From Streptomyces rugosispiralis (GTDB lineage Bacteria; Actinomycetota; Actinomycetes; Streptomycetales; Streptomycetaceae), in contig NZ_JANIAA010000030.1 of assembly GCF_024505145.1 (NCBI RefSeq), positions 1 to 64,000 of the forward strand: a stretch of DNA of 64,000 nt, in the 5' to 3' direction. Numbering within the stretch: position 1 is the first letter of the stretch; every line of letters begins with the position of its first letter. Below are positions 56,871-64,000 of this stretch, in pieces. Position numbers and translations under genes: made by a program. Under the pieces are notes generated by a model. The model was not told the origin of the DNA and did not search any database. It saw only the letters and a program-made list of their open reading frames with translations.

Positions 56871-58340
56871 ATGCCGGAGCTTTTCATCGGCGGCCACTGG
56901 ACGACCGCCCTCGACGGACACAGCCGCGAGATCCGCTGCCCGGCGGACGGCTCACTGGTCGCCGTGGTCGACGAGGCGGGGCCGAAGGACGCCGCCGCGG
57001 CGGTGGCGGCCGCCCGGGACGCGTTCGACCGCGGATCGTGGCCCGGCACCCCGGCCGGTGAGCGGGGCGGACTGCTGCTGCGGGTGGCCGATCTGCTGGA
57101 GCGCGAGAAGCCGACGCTCGCCCGCGCCGAGTCCCTGGACACCGGGAAGCGGCTGGTCGAGAGCGAGTACGACCTCGACGACATCGCGAACTGCTTCCGC
57201 TACTTCGGCACCCTCGCCTCCTCCGGGAGCGGCGGCCGCGTGGTGGAGGTGGGCAGTCCGGAGATCGACAGCCGGGTGGTGCACGAACCGGTCGGGGTAT
57301 GTGTGCTGATCACGCCGTGGAACTATCCGCTGCTCCAGACGGCCTGGAAGGTGGCGCCCGCGCTGGCGGCCGGGAACACCTTCGTCCTCAAGCCCAGCGA
57401 GCTGACCCCGCACACCGCGATCCATCTGATGCGGCTGCTGACCGAGGCCGGGCTGCCGGGCGGCGCCGCCAATCTGATCCTCGGCTCGGGGGCCACCGCG
57501 GGCGCGCCGCTGGTCACCGACGAACGCGTGGACCTGGTGTCCTTCACCGGCGGAGTGGTCACCGGGCGCTGGATCATGTCGGCCGTCGCGCCCACGGTGA
57601 AGAAGCTGGCCCTGGAGCTGGGCGGCAAGAACCCCAACATCGTCTTCACCGACTGCGACTTCGACACCGCGGTGGACTACGCGCTCACGGCGGTGTTCCT
57701 GCACTCCGGGCAGGTGTGCTCGGCCGGTGCCCGGCTGCTGGTCCAGGAGCAGCTGCACGACGCGTTCGTCGACGAGATCGTCCACCGGGCCCGGAACATC
57801 CGGCTGGGCGGGCCGTTCGACGAGAACGCCCGCACCGGGCCGCTGATCTCCGCCGAGCACCGCCAGAAGATCACCGACTATGTGGTGGCGGGCATCGACG
57901 AGGGCGCGGTGCTGCGCTGCGGCGGGACCCCGCCCGACGACCCGGACCTGGCGAAGGGCTTCTACTACCTGCCGACCGTGCTGGACGACTGCACCCCGGA
58001 CATGTCGGTGGTGCGGGACGAGTCGTTCGGCCCGGTGCTCACCGTGGAGCGGTTCCGGGACGAGGACGAGGCGGTGGCGCTCGCCAACGACACGGTGTAC
58101 GGCCTGGCGGGCGGGGTGTGGACGCAGGACACCGAGAAGGCGCACCGGGTGGCGTCCCGGCTGCGGGCCGGGACCGTATGGATCAACGACTTCCATCCGT
58201 ATGTCCCGCAGGCCGAGTGGGGCGGGATGAAGCAGTCCGGTGTCGGCCGGGAGCTGGGTCCGTCGGGGCTGCACGAGTACCAGGAACTCAAGCACGTCTG
58301 GCGCAACACCGCGCCGCGTCCGCAGCGGTGGTTCGATTGA
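56871..58340 (+). CDS. betB: Betaine-aldehyde dehydrogenase family protein
   Basis: A 489-residue NAD(P)-dependent aldehyde dehydrogenase. Asn151 (TPWNYPLLQ), Glu249 (LELGGKNP) and catalytic Cys283 (SGQVCSAGA) are in place. The family oxidises betaine aldehyde to glycine betaine, and the choline-dehydrogenase-like gene 1.2 kb downstream supports that substrate. GGAGGA lies 5 bases before the ATG. The nucleotide-site loop reads FTGGVVTG rather than the usual FTGSxxTG. The stop overlaps the TTG start of the permease by four bases. Confidence 0.88.
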   Translation: MPELFIGGHWTTALDGHSREIRCPADGSLVAVVDEAGPKDAAAAVAAARDAFDRGSWPGTPAGERGGLLLRVADLLEREKPTLARAESLDTGKRLVESEYDLDDIANCFRYFGTLASSGSGGRVVEVGSPEIDSRVVHEPVGVCVLITPWNYPLLQTAWKVAPALAAGNTFVLKPSELTPHTAIHLMRLLTEAGLPGGAANLILGSGATAGAPLVTDERVDLVSFTGGVVTGRWIMSAVAPTVKKLALELGGKNPNIVFTDCDFDTAVDYALTAVFLHSGQVCSAGARLLVQEQLHDAFVDEIVHRARNIRLGGPFDENARTGPLISAEHRQKITDYVVAGIDEGAVLRCGGTPPDDPDLAKGFYYLPTVLDDCTPDMSVVRDESFGPVLTVERFRDEDEAVALANDTVYGLAGGVWTQDTEKAHRVASRLRAGTVWINDFHPYVPQAEWGGMKQSGVGRELGPSGLHEYQELKHVWRNTAPRPQRWFD

Positions 58341-59548
58341 CGGCGACCGAGCCGGACGGACCGCCGCCGGAGCCACGGCCGGACGGTGCGCACGACGACG
58401 ACTCGCTCACCGAGCTCGGCTACCGTCCGGAACTCGAGCGCACTCTGGGCAACTTCCACACCTTCGCCGCCGGGATCAGCTACATCTCCCTCCTGACCGG
58501 CACCTTCCAGCTCTTCTACTTCGGCGTGGCGCACGGCGGTCCGGCGTACTGGTGGTCGTGGCCGATGGTGTTCACCGGGCAGCTGATGGTGGCGCTGTGC
58601 TTCGCCGAGCTGGCGGGCCGCTATCCGGTGGCCGGTTCGGTCTACAACTGGTCCAAGCTGCTGGGCGGTCCCCATGTGGGCTGGCTGGGCGGCTGGATGA
58701 TGATGACGGCGTCGATGGTGTCGCCGGCGGCCGTGGCGCTCGCCTACCAGGTGACGCTGGAGCAGGTCTCGGCGTGGTTCCAGGTGATCGGCGACGGCTC
58801 CACCGGGACCGAGCGCGCGGCCAACGCGGTGCTGCTCGGCAGTGTGCTGGTCCTGTTCACCACGCTGGTCAACGGCTTCGGGGTGAAGCTGATGGCCCGT
58901 ATCAACTCCGCGGGCGTGGCCATCGAGCTGATCGCCACCGTCGTGCTGATCCTGCTGCTGGCCGCGAACATCACCCGCGGCCCGTCGGTGGCGCTGGACA
59001 CCTTGGGCCGTGGCCAGGGGGAATCGCTGGGCTACCTCGGCGCGTTCCTCACCGCCTCGCTCGCCTCGGCGTATGTCTCGCTCGCCTCGGCGTATGTGAT
59101 GTACGGCTTCGACACGGCGTCCTCGCTGGGCGAGGAGTCGCTGGACCCGGGCCGTAACGCGCCGCGCGCCATTCTGCGGGCGCTGGTGGCCTCGTTCGCC
59201 CTCGGCGGGCTCATCCTGCTCTTTTTCGCGTATCTGATGGTCACCCTGCCCATGCTGGTACGGCGGCTGAGGAGCCAGTGGCGCCCGGCCGAGGGCCGCT
59301 TCTCGCTGGGGCGGCTTGGCCTGACGGTCAACGCGCTGGCCGTGCTGTGGGGCACGGCGATGACCGTGAACCTCGCCTGGCCCAGGGCGCAGGTCTACAA
59401 CGCCACCGGCCCGCAGCACTGGTATCTGCGCTGGGGCGCGGTCCTGTTCGTCGGCGCGATCGCGCTGGGCGGTTTCACCTCCTACTGGTTCGTCCAGCGG
59501 GCCCGTACGGGTGTGCTCGCCGAACACGCGGCCGCCACCGCCCCGTGA
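58337..59548 (+). CDS. APC-superfamily permease with apparent internal deletion
   Basis: 403 residues, against roughly 500 for relatives. The first 295 residues look normal (helix 1 FHTFAAGISYISLLTGTFQL, then VYNWSKLLGGPHVGWLGGW, AYVMYGFDTASSLGEES). At about residue 296 the sequence jumps from a helix start (VASFALGGLILLF) directly to the late-helix segment FAYLMVTLPMLVRRLRSQW, as if about 110 residues (3-4 helices) were removed in frame. SLASAYV is also duplicated in tandem. Transport is therefore doubtful. It probably once imported choline or a related amine for betB and the downstream dehydrogenase. The TTG start overlaps the betB stop. Confidence 0.75.
   Translation: MTATEPDGPPPEPRPDGAHDDDSLTELGYRPELERTLGNFHTFAAGISYISLLTGTFQLFYFGVAHGGPAYWWSWPMVFTGQLMVALCFAELAGRYPVAGSVYNWSKLLGGPHVGWLGGWMMMTASMVSPAAVALAYQVTLEQVSAWFQVIGDGSTGTERAANAVLLGSVLVLFTTLVNGFGVKLMARINSAGVAIELIATVVLILLLAANITRGPSVALDTLGRGQGESLGYLGAFLTASLASAYVSLASAYVMYGFDTASSLGEESLDPGRNAPRAILRALVASFALGGLILLFFAYLMVTLPMLVRRLRSQWRPAEGRFSLGRLGLTVNALAVLWGTAMTVNLAWPRAQVYNATGPQHWYLRWGAVLFVGAIALGGFTSYWFVQRARTGVLAEHAAATAP
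59057..59098 (+). repeat. 21-bp tandem duplication inside the permease gene
   Basis: TCGCTCGCCTCGGCGTATGT plus one base occurs twice in direct succession, with one mismatch at the last base, and encodes SLASAYV twice. Confidence 0.9.
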
Positions 59549-59582
59549 GGACGTGAGGTGAGGAGGAGAGGAGGAGAGGCCC

Positions 59583-61133
59583 GTGGACCAGTTCGACTAC
59601 GTGGTGGTCGGCGGCGGTACGGCCGGATCGGTGGTCGCCTCCCGGCTGTCCGAGGACCCCTCGGTGCGCGTCTGCCTGCTGGAGGCGGGCCCGTCGGACC
59701 TCGGGGACGACAACGTGCTGCGGCTGAACCGCTGGATGGGGCTGCTGGGCTCCGGCTACGACTGGGACTACCCCGTCGAACCGCAGGAGAAGGGCAACAG
59801 CTTTCTGCGCCACGCCCGCGCCAAGGTGCTCGGCGGCTGCTCCTCGCACAACTCCTGCATCGCCTTCTGGGCCCCCGCCGAGGACCTCGACGAATGGGCC
59901 GCCCTGGGCCTGGACGGCTGGTCGGCCGCCGACTGCTTCCCGCTCTTCCGGCGCCTCGAGGACAACGACGCGCCCGGCGACCACCACGGCCGCGGCGGCC
60001 CGGTCCGGATCCGCACCGTGCCGCCCGAGGACCCGTGCGGCAGGGCGGTGCTGGCGGCCTGCGAGGAGGTGGGCATCCCCATCACGCCGTTCAACACCGG
60101 GACGACGGTGGTGCGCGGAGCCCACTGGTTCCAGATCAACGCCCGTGAGGACGGCACCCGCTGCTCCGCCTCGGTGGCCTATCTCCACCCCGTCCTGGAC
60201 TCCCGGCCCAATCTGGAGGTGCGCACCGGACTCCAGGCCAGACGGCTGGTCCTGGACGAGGACCGGCGCTGTACCGGGGTGGACTACCTCTCCCCCGACC
60301 TGATCCACACCCTGACGGTGCACGCCCGGCGCGAGGTCATCGTCTGCTGCGGCGCCATCGACACCCCGAAGCTGCTGATGCTCTCCGGGATCGGCCCGGC
60401 CGCACATCTGCGGGAGACGGGGGTGGAGGTGGTCGTGGACTCCCCCGGGGTCGGTGGCAACCTCCAGGACCACCCCGAGGGCGTCATCATGTGGAACGCC
60501 GAGCAACCCATGATCAAGAGCTCCACCCAGTGGTGGGAGATCGGCATCTTCACCGCCACCGAGCCCGATCTGGACCGCCCGGACCTGATGTTCCACTACG
60601 GTTCGACGCCCTTCGACATGAACACCTACCGCCGGGGTTACCCCACTTCGGAGAACGCCTTCTGCCTCACCCCGAACGTCACCCGGGCCCGCTCCCGTGG
60701 CACCGTGCGGCTGGCCACCCGCGACTTCCGCGACAAGGCGCGCGTCGATCCCCGCTACTTCACCGACTCCTACGACATGGACATCATGACCCGCGGTCTG
60801 CTCCTGGCGCGCAAGATCGCCGCTCGGCCCGCGCTGGCCATGTGGGCGGGCGCCGAACTGGCCCCCGGGGCCGATGTGAACAGCGCGGACGAGCTGGCCG
60901 GGTACATCCGCCAGACCCACAACACCGTCTACCACCCGGCGTGCACGGTGCGGATGGGCGCGGCCGACGACCCGGACGCCCCGCTGGATCCGCGGCTGAG
61001 GGTCAAGGGGGTGACGGGGCTGCGGGTGGCGGACGGCTCGGCGATGCCGTATCTCATCGCCGTCAATCCGTGCATCACGACGATGATGATCGGCGAGAAA
61101 TGCGCGGACATGATCAAGGGCGGCCGTCCCTGA
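59583..61133 (+). CDS. betA: GMC oxidoreductase, choline dehydrogenase-like
   Basis: A 516-residue FAD enzyme. The dinucleotide fold is VVVGGGTAGSVVASRL, the GMC signature is around RHARAKVLGGCSSHN, and the C-terminal catalytic pair lies in NTVYHPACTVRMG (His) and AVNPCITTMMIGEK (Asn). It should oxidise choline to betaine aldehyde, the substrate of betB upstream. GGAGAGG lies 5 bases before the GTG. The two GC-rich spacers and the absence of a gene for the oxygen-dependent enzyme fit a dehydrogenase. Choline specificity is inferred from context. Confidence 0.85.
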   Translation: MDQFDYVVVGGGTAGSVVASRLSEDPSVRVCLLEAGPSDLGDDNVLRLNRWMGLLGSGYDWDYPVEPQEKGNSFLRHARAKVLGGCSSHNSCIAFWAPAEDLDEWAALGLDGWSAADCFPLFRRLEDNDAPGDHHGRGGPVRIRTVPPEDPCGRAVLAACEEVGIPITPFNTGTTVVRGAHWFQINAREDGTRCSASVAYLHPVLDSRPNLEVRTGLQARRLVLDEDRRCTGVDYLSPDLIHTLTVHARREVIVCCGAIDTPKLLMLSGIGPAAHLRETGVEVVVDSPGVGGNLQDHPEGVIMWNAEQPMIKSSTQWWEIGIFTATEPDLDRPDLMFHYGSTPFDMNTYRRGYPTSENAFCLTPNVTRARSRGTVRLATRDFRDKARVDPRYFTDSYDMDIMTRGLLLARKIAARPALAMWAGAELAPGADVNSADELAGYIRQTHNTVYHPACTVRMGAADDPDAPLDPRLRVKGVTGLRVADGSAMPYLIAVNPCITTMMIGEKCADMIKGGRP

Positions 61134-61140
61134 GCGACGC

Positions 61141-61420
61141 TTGACTTCCGGTCGCTCCTCCCGCCCCTCGGTCAGCCTCGCCGTCGGCACCGAGCAGCTG
61201 ATCGCGTCCACCGCCGGGACGTCGTACCGGAGGGCGAAGCCGAAGCCCACGATGCCCAGGACCCCCTCCTCCCGGTCGATGGCGTGGCCCCGCTCCCGCG
61301 TCCGCTTCAGATCGGCCAGGAGCGAGGCCCGGGTGCGGTGGGTGTTGGGCGTCATCGACGCCAACTTGCCGTTCTCCAGCGGAAGTTCACCGTCGATCCG
61401 CTCGGCGAGCAGCGCCGACT
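61141..61420 (-). pseudogene. IclR-family regulator fragment (C-terminal effector domain)
   Basis: Reading on the minus strand from about 61420, the frame gives LLAERIDGELPLENG, MTPNTHRTRASLLADLKRTR, RGHAIDREEGVLGIVGFGFA and VPAVDAISCSVPTARLT, a clear IclR effector-domain segment. The N-terminal winged helix is missing, and the natural C-terminal end is replaced because the frame runs on into the betA antisense. It is probably the remains of the local regulator of the choline genes. Confidence 0.8.
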
Positions 61421-61797
61421 TCTCCCGCTACCAGGCGAGCGCGGTGGTCATCAACCTCGGCACCAACGATGTGGGCCGCGGGGTGACCCCGGCGCAGTTC
61501 CAGGCGTCCTACGCCGGTCTGCTGCGCAAGGTCCGCACCGCCTATCCGAACGCCTGGATCTTCGCGCTGCGCACCTTCAGCGGCCGGTTCGGCACCGAGA
61601 CCAAGGCCGCCGTGACCGCCTCCGGCGACGCCAGGGCCTCCTACGTCGACACCACCGGCTGGCTCGCCGCCGACGACCTCTCGGACTCGGTCCACCCCAA
61701 TGACAAGGGCCACCGCACCATCGCCGACCGCCTGGCCCCGGTCATCTCCCAGCACCTCCCGGGTCTACCGCAGGTGAGCCGCCACAACCCACGGTGA
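61421..61797 (+). pseudogene. SGNH/GDSL hydrolase fragment (C-terminal part)
   Basis: On the plus strand the segment YQASAVVINLGTNDVGRG carries block III (GTND), and SDSVHPNDKGHRTIADRL carries the catalytic Asp/His block V of SGNH hydrolases. The block I Gly-Asp-Ser region and any signal peptide are missing. The fragment abuts the IclR fragment without a spacer, so a deletion or recombination joined them. The stop at 61797 is probably native. Confidence 0.8.
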
Positions 61798-61846
61798 CCA
61801 GCCGTTTGTCCCGTTTGGACGGCGTGGGGGACGGTACTCGGGAGCC

Positions 61847-62812
61847 ATGGTTCGATGGGGATACACGATGATGACCGAGCAGGCCGGGCCACGTCAGCTC
61901 GTCGACGACGTGGTCCGGGCCGAGCAGGTCGGGTTCGACTTCTCGGTGACCTCCGACCACTACTTCCCGTGGCTGGACTCCCAGGGGCACGCCCCGTACG
62001 CCTGGAGCGTGTTGGGCGCCGCCGCACAGGCCACCTCCTCGATCCCGCTGACCACGTATGTCACCTGCCCCACCGTGCGCTATCACCCGGCGGTGGTGGC
62101 GCAGAAGGCGGCGACACTCCAGTTGCTGTCCGAGGGGCGGTTCCGGCTGGGGCTCGGGTCCGGTGAGAACCTGAACGAGCATGTGGTCGGGCAGGGCTGG
62201 CCGTCGGCGGATGTGCGGCTCGAGATGCTGGAAGAGGCGATCGAGATCATCCGGGCGCTGTTCGGCGGTGGCCATGTCACCCACCACGGCACCCACTACG
62301 ACGTCGATTCGGCGAAGCTGTGGGATCTGCCGGACCAGCCGCCGCCCATCGGCGTGGCCGTCTCCGGGCCGCGGTCCTGCCGGCTGGCCGGGCGGCTGGC
62401 CGACATCCTGATCGCCGTGGAGCCCAAGTCCGAGCTGCTGGCGGACTTCGAGGCGAACGGCGGCGGCGGAAAGCCTCGGATCGGCCAGATCCCGGTCTGT
62501 TACGACCCCGACCGGGACGCGGCGATCGCCCGCGCCCATGACCAGTTCCGCTGGTTCGGGGGTGGCTGGAAGGTCAACTCGGAGTTGCCGGGGCCCGCCT
62601 CCTTCGCGGGCGCCACCCAGTTCGTCCGGCCCGAGGACGTGGCCGCGTCCATTCCGTGCGGCGATGACGTCGATGAGTTCACCGAGCTGATCCGGCCCTT
62701 CGTGGACGCAGGCTTCACGGATGTCGCGCTCGTCCAGATCGGCGGCGACCATCAGCGGCCGTTCCTGGACTGGGCCGAGAAGCGGCTGCTGCCCGCGCTC
62801 AGGGAGCTGTAG
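61847..62812 (+). CDS. LLM-class F420-dependent oxidoreductase (G6PDH-like family)
   Basis: A 321-residue TIM-barrel protein of the luciferase-like superfamily. WGYTMMTEQAG, SVTSDHYFPWLDSQGHAPYA, TTYVTCPTVRYHPAVVAQKA and FRLGLGSGENLNEH match the F420-dependent glucose-6-phosphate-dehydrogenase-like subgroup common in actinobacteria. Substrate and physiological role are unknown. The ATG at 61847 has GGGAG very close upstream. The stop overlaps the end of the convergent LysR gene by 14 bases. Confidence 0.85.
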   Translation: MVRWGYTMMTEQAGPRQLVDDVVRAEQVGFDFSVTSDHYFPWLDSQGHAPYAWSVLGAAAQATSSIPLTTYVTCPTVRYHPAVVAQKAATLQLLSEGRFRLGLGSGENLNEHVVGQGWPSADVRLEMLEEAIEIIRALFGGGHVTHHGTHYDVDSAKLWDLPDQPPPIGVAVSGPRSCRLAGRLADILIAVEPKSELLADFEANGGGGKPRIGQIPVCYDPDRDAAIARAHDQFRWFGGGWKVNSELPGPASFAGATQFVRPEDVAASIPCGDDVDEFTELIRPFVDAGFTDVALVQIGGDHQRPFLDWAEKRLLPALREL

Positions 62813-63740
62813 CCCGGGGAGTTCCAGGGGTGTCCGCGCGCCGTACGAAGAGCTCGTGCAGATCGCGTACGGCGCGCGGCACCGATCCCGAGCGGCGGCG
62901 CTGGATCATCAGCAGCACCTCGGTGGCCTCGCCGTCCGCGAGCGGCCGGTGGGTGATCGCGCCCCCGCGCTCCAGGGGGTCGCCGATGACGCTGAAGTCG
63001 GGGAGCACGGTGACGCCGAGCCCCTCGGCCACCATCAGCTTGCCCATCTCGGCCCCGTCGGTGGAGTACGAGAAGGACGGGGTGCGCCCGGCCAGCAGCC
63101 GGTGGATGAAGCGGTGCATCAGATAGCCGGAGCGCATCACGATCAGCGGCTCCCGCCCGTCCAGCAGATCCGCCGTGCTCACCGTCGGCCGGTCGGCCAG
63201 CGGGCTGTCCGGGCGCAGACAGACCACCGGGCGGCCGCGCAGCAGCACGGTGGTCTCCAGGGAGGGCGGAACGTCGTCGCCCTGGAGGCAGTTGACCAGG
63301 CCCAGGTCGAAACTCCCCTCCAGCAGCGCCCGGTGGATCTCGGCCTGCTGCGCGCCGACCACCTCGACCTGGGTCACCGGGTGGGTGGCGCGGAACTCCC
63401 GGACGGCCGGGATCAGCAGCGGGACGGTCGCCGTGTTGACCGTGCCCAGCCGGATCATCCGGCTGACCCGGTGCTGGTCACCGGCGGCGTCGCGCAGCCG
63501 GTCGACGGCCTCGATGACGCCGGCGATATGCGGCAGCAGCTCCCGTCCCTCCGCGCTGATCGTCGCGCCGGAGCGCTTGCGCTCCAGCAGATCCACGCCG
63601 AGTTCGCGTTCGAGATTGCGCACCGTCTCGCTGAGCGCCGGCTGGGACAGATGCAGTTCCTCGGCGGCGCGGCGGAGCGATCCGAGGCGGGTGACGGCGG
63701 CGATGTATTCGAGCTGTTCAATTCGCACATGCCGCACCAT
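62799..63740 (-). CDS. LysR family transcriptional regulator
   Basis: A 313-residue LysR protein. The winged helix is RIEQLEYIAAVTRLGSLRRA then LHLSQPALSETVRNLERELG. The effector domain starts IRLGTVNTATVPLLIPAVRE. The ATG at 63740 is assumed; an in-frame GTG at 63728 (RIEQLEY) is equally possible. It is divergent from a sulfur-type leader peptide gene, so it may regulate that operon as CysB/Cbl-type regulators do elsewhere. The ligand is not readable. Confidence 0.88.
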   Translation of the reverse strand: MVRHVRIEQLEYIAAVTRLGSLRRAAEELHLSQPALSETVRNLERELGVDLLERKRSGATISAEGRELLPHIAGVIEAVDRLRDAAGDQHRVSRMIRLGTVNTATVPLLIPAVREFRATHPVTQVEVVGAQQAEIHRALLEGSFDLGLVNCLQGDDVPPSLETTVLLRGRPVVCLRPDSPLADRPTVSTADLLDGREPLIVMRSGYLMHRFIHRLLAGRTPSFSYSTDGAEMGKLMVAEGLGVTVLPDFSVIGDPLERGGAITHRPLADGEATEVLLMIQRRRSGSVPRAVRDLHELFVRRADTPGTPRATAP

Positions 63741-63838
63741 GCCCGCGCGAGCCCGCCCGCTTCAAGGGGATCCCTATCACGGTCTCATGAATACCGACTC
63801 ACTCCCCGGCCGGTCTCCCGGGTAATCTCGAAGCGGGC

Positions 63839-63856
63839 GCCGCGGAATTTCGCGGC
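63839..63856. promoter_or_regulatory. Palindrome in the leader-peptide control region
   Basis: GCCGCG-GAATTT-CGCGGC, a perfect 6-6-6 inverted repeat, 43 bases upstream of the predicted -35 of the leader-peptide transcript. It could be an operator. Confidence 0.45.
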
Positions 63857-63898
63857 CCGGCCCATGCGTCCGGGATATGGAATGGCACCCGGGCCTTC

Positions 63899-63928
63899 TT
63901 GACCGGCAGGACTTCCCCCTGGTTGGAT
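63899..63928 (+). promoter_or_regulatory. Promoter of the leaderless leader-peptide transcript
   Basis: TTGACC (63899-63904), an 18-base spacer, TTGGAT (63923-63928), then 7 bases to the ATG at 63936. Transcription would start at the ATG. Confidence 0.6.
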
Positions 63929-63935
63929 CGGTGAC

Positions 63936-64000
63936 ATGAAGCGACAGGATCTCACGCGGCGGCGCCACGTCGACCTCGCGCGTGTCTCCAGCGCGTCCTG
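63936..64000 (+). CDS. Putative sulfur/cysteine leader peptide (cut by window edge)
   Basis: The visible 21 codons read MKRQDLTRRRHVDLARVSSA then S. The RRHVDL-x-R core matches the short leader peptides that precede sulfate, alkanesulfonate or cysteine genes in Streptomyces; these usually end soon after with one or more Cys codons that sense cysteine supply. The ATG is preceded by a promoter at leaderless spacing. The continuation lies beyond the window. Confidence 0.7.
   Translation, partial: MKRQDLTRRRHVDLARVSSAS

Noticed and set aside
1..64000. tRNA, rRNA, transposase or integrase genes
   Set aside because: I scanned for cloverleaf-like and recombinase motifs by eye and saw none; a covariance-model search would be decisive.

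Overview
The window is high-GC actinobacterial chromosome with strong G/C bias at third codon positions. The gene content fits Streptomyces: an SsgA-like sporulation protein, tandem DUF397 genes beside a DUF5753 regulator remnant, a GPP34 protein, an F420-type LLM oxidoreductase, a DUF5941 protein, and many GTG starts and apparently leaderless starts. I see no rRNA, tRNA, transposase, integrase or CRISPR array.

Layout. 1-5945 (minus) is a tightly overlapping polymer or glycolipid operon: an ABC-2 permease (cut by the edge), a GT2 glycosyltransferase, a CDP-alcohol phosphotransferase, a glycerol-1-phosphate-dehydrogenase-like enzyme, a nucleotidyltransferase and a DUF5941/CDP-alcohol phosphotransferase. 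Together they could make a polyol phosphate, activate it with CDP, transfer it to an acceptor and export the product. 6200-15760 is mostly housekeeping: galE, a cation-efflux protein, idi, an RsbW-like ATPase, a crotonase homologue without its catalytic glutamates, an SCO6745-family protein, a tiny amphipathic peptide gene and tex. 15870-23000 has a BCCT osmolyte transporter and three secreted peptidases (M14, S15-like, M1). 23000-30760 has an MpaB-type oxygenase, a GH2 beta-galactosidase with a LamG insert, a MerR regulator, and an alpha/beta hydrolase divergent from a LysR regulator across a perfect operator. 31066-38491 has fatty-acid oxidation genes (fadB-like, thiolase, 2-methylacyl-CoA racemase) and an aldolase/MFS pair. 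38655-40341 has DUF1203, endonuclease V and a YciI-like protein.

40342-45840 looks like an inserted accessory island. It holds a small RiPP operon: a radical SAM/SPASM maturase, a 63-residue precursor with two 12-residue aromatic modules (W/F-D-N-R-P-T-W-D-N-W-x-K), and a pentapeptide-repeat protein. Across a palindrome-rich operator region is a NUDIX gene, convergent with a cyclase-fold/HTH protein. The precursor resembles multi-cyclophane (AmcA-like) peptides. The island ends in two DUF397 genes and a 5'-truncated DUF5753 regulator.

45848-56144 has a sigma-like/anti-sigma fusion, the SsgA-like gene, GPP34, a secreted protein, a membrane-anchored HTH protein and a 1241-residue HEAT-like protein with a coding minisatellite. 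56871-61800 is a choline-to-betaine locus (betB, an APC permease, betA-like). It shows decay: the permease appears to lack about 110 central residues and carries a 21-bp duplication, and the flank is a fusion of IclR and SGNH-hydrolase fragments. The right edge has an LLM oxidoreductase, a LysR regulator and the start of a leaderless peptide of the type that precedes sulfur/cysteine operons in Streptomyces.

Minisatellites (6-55 bp units) and long perfect hairpin terminators are common between genes.
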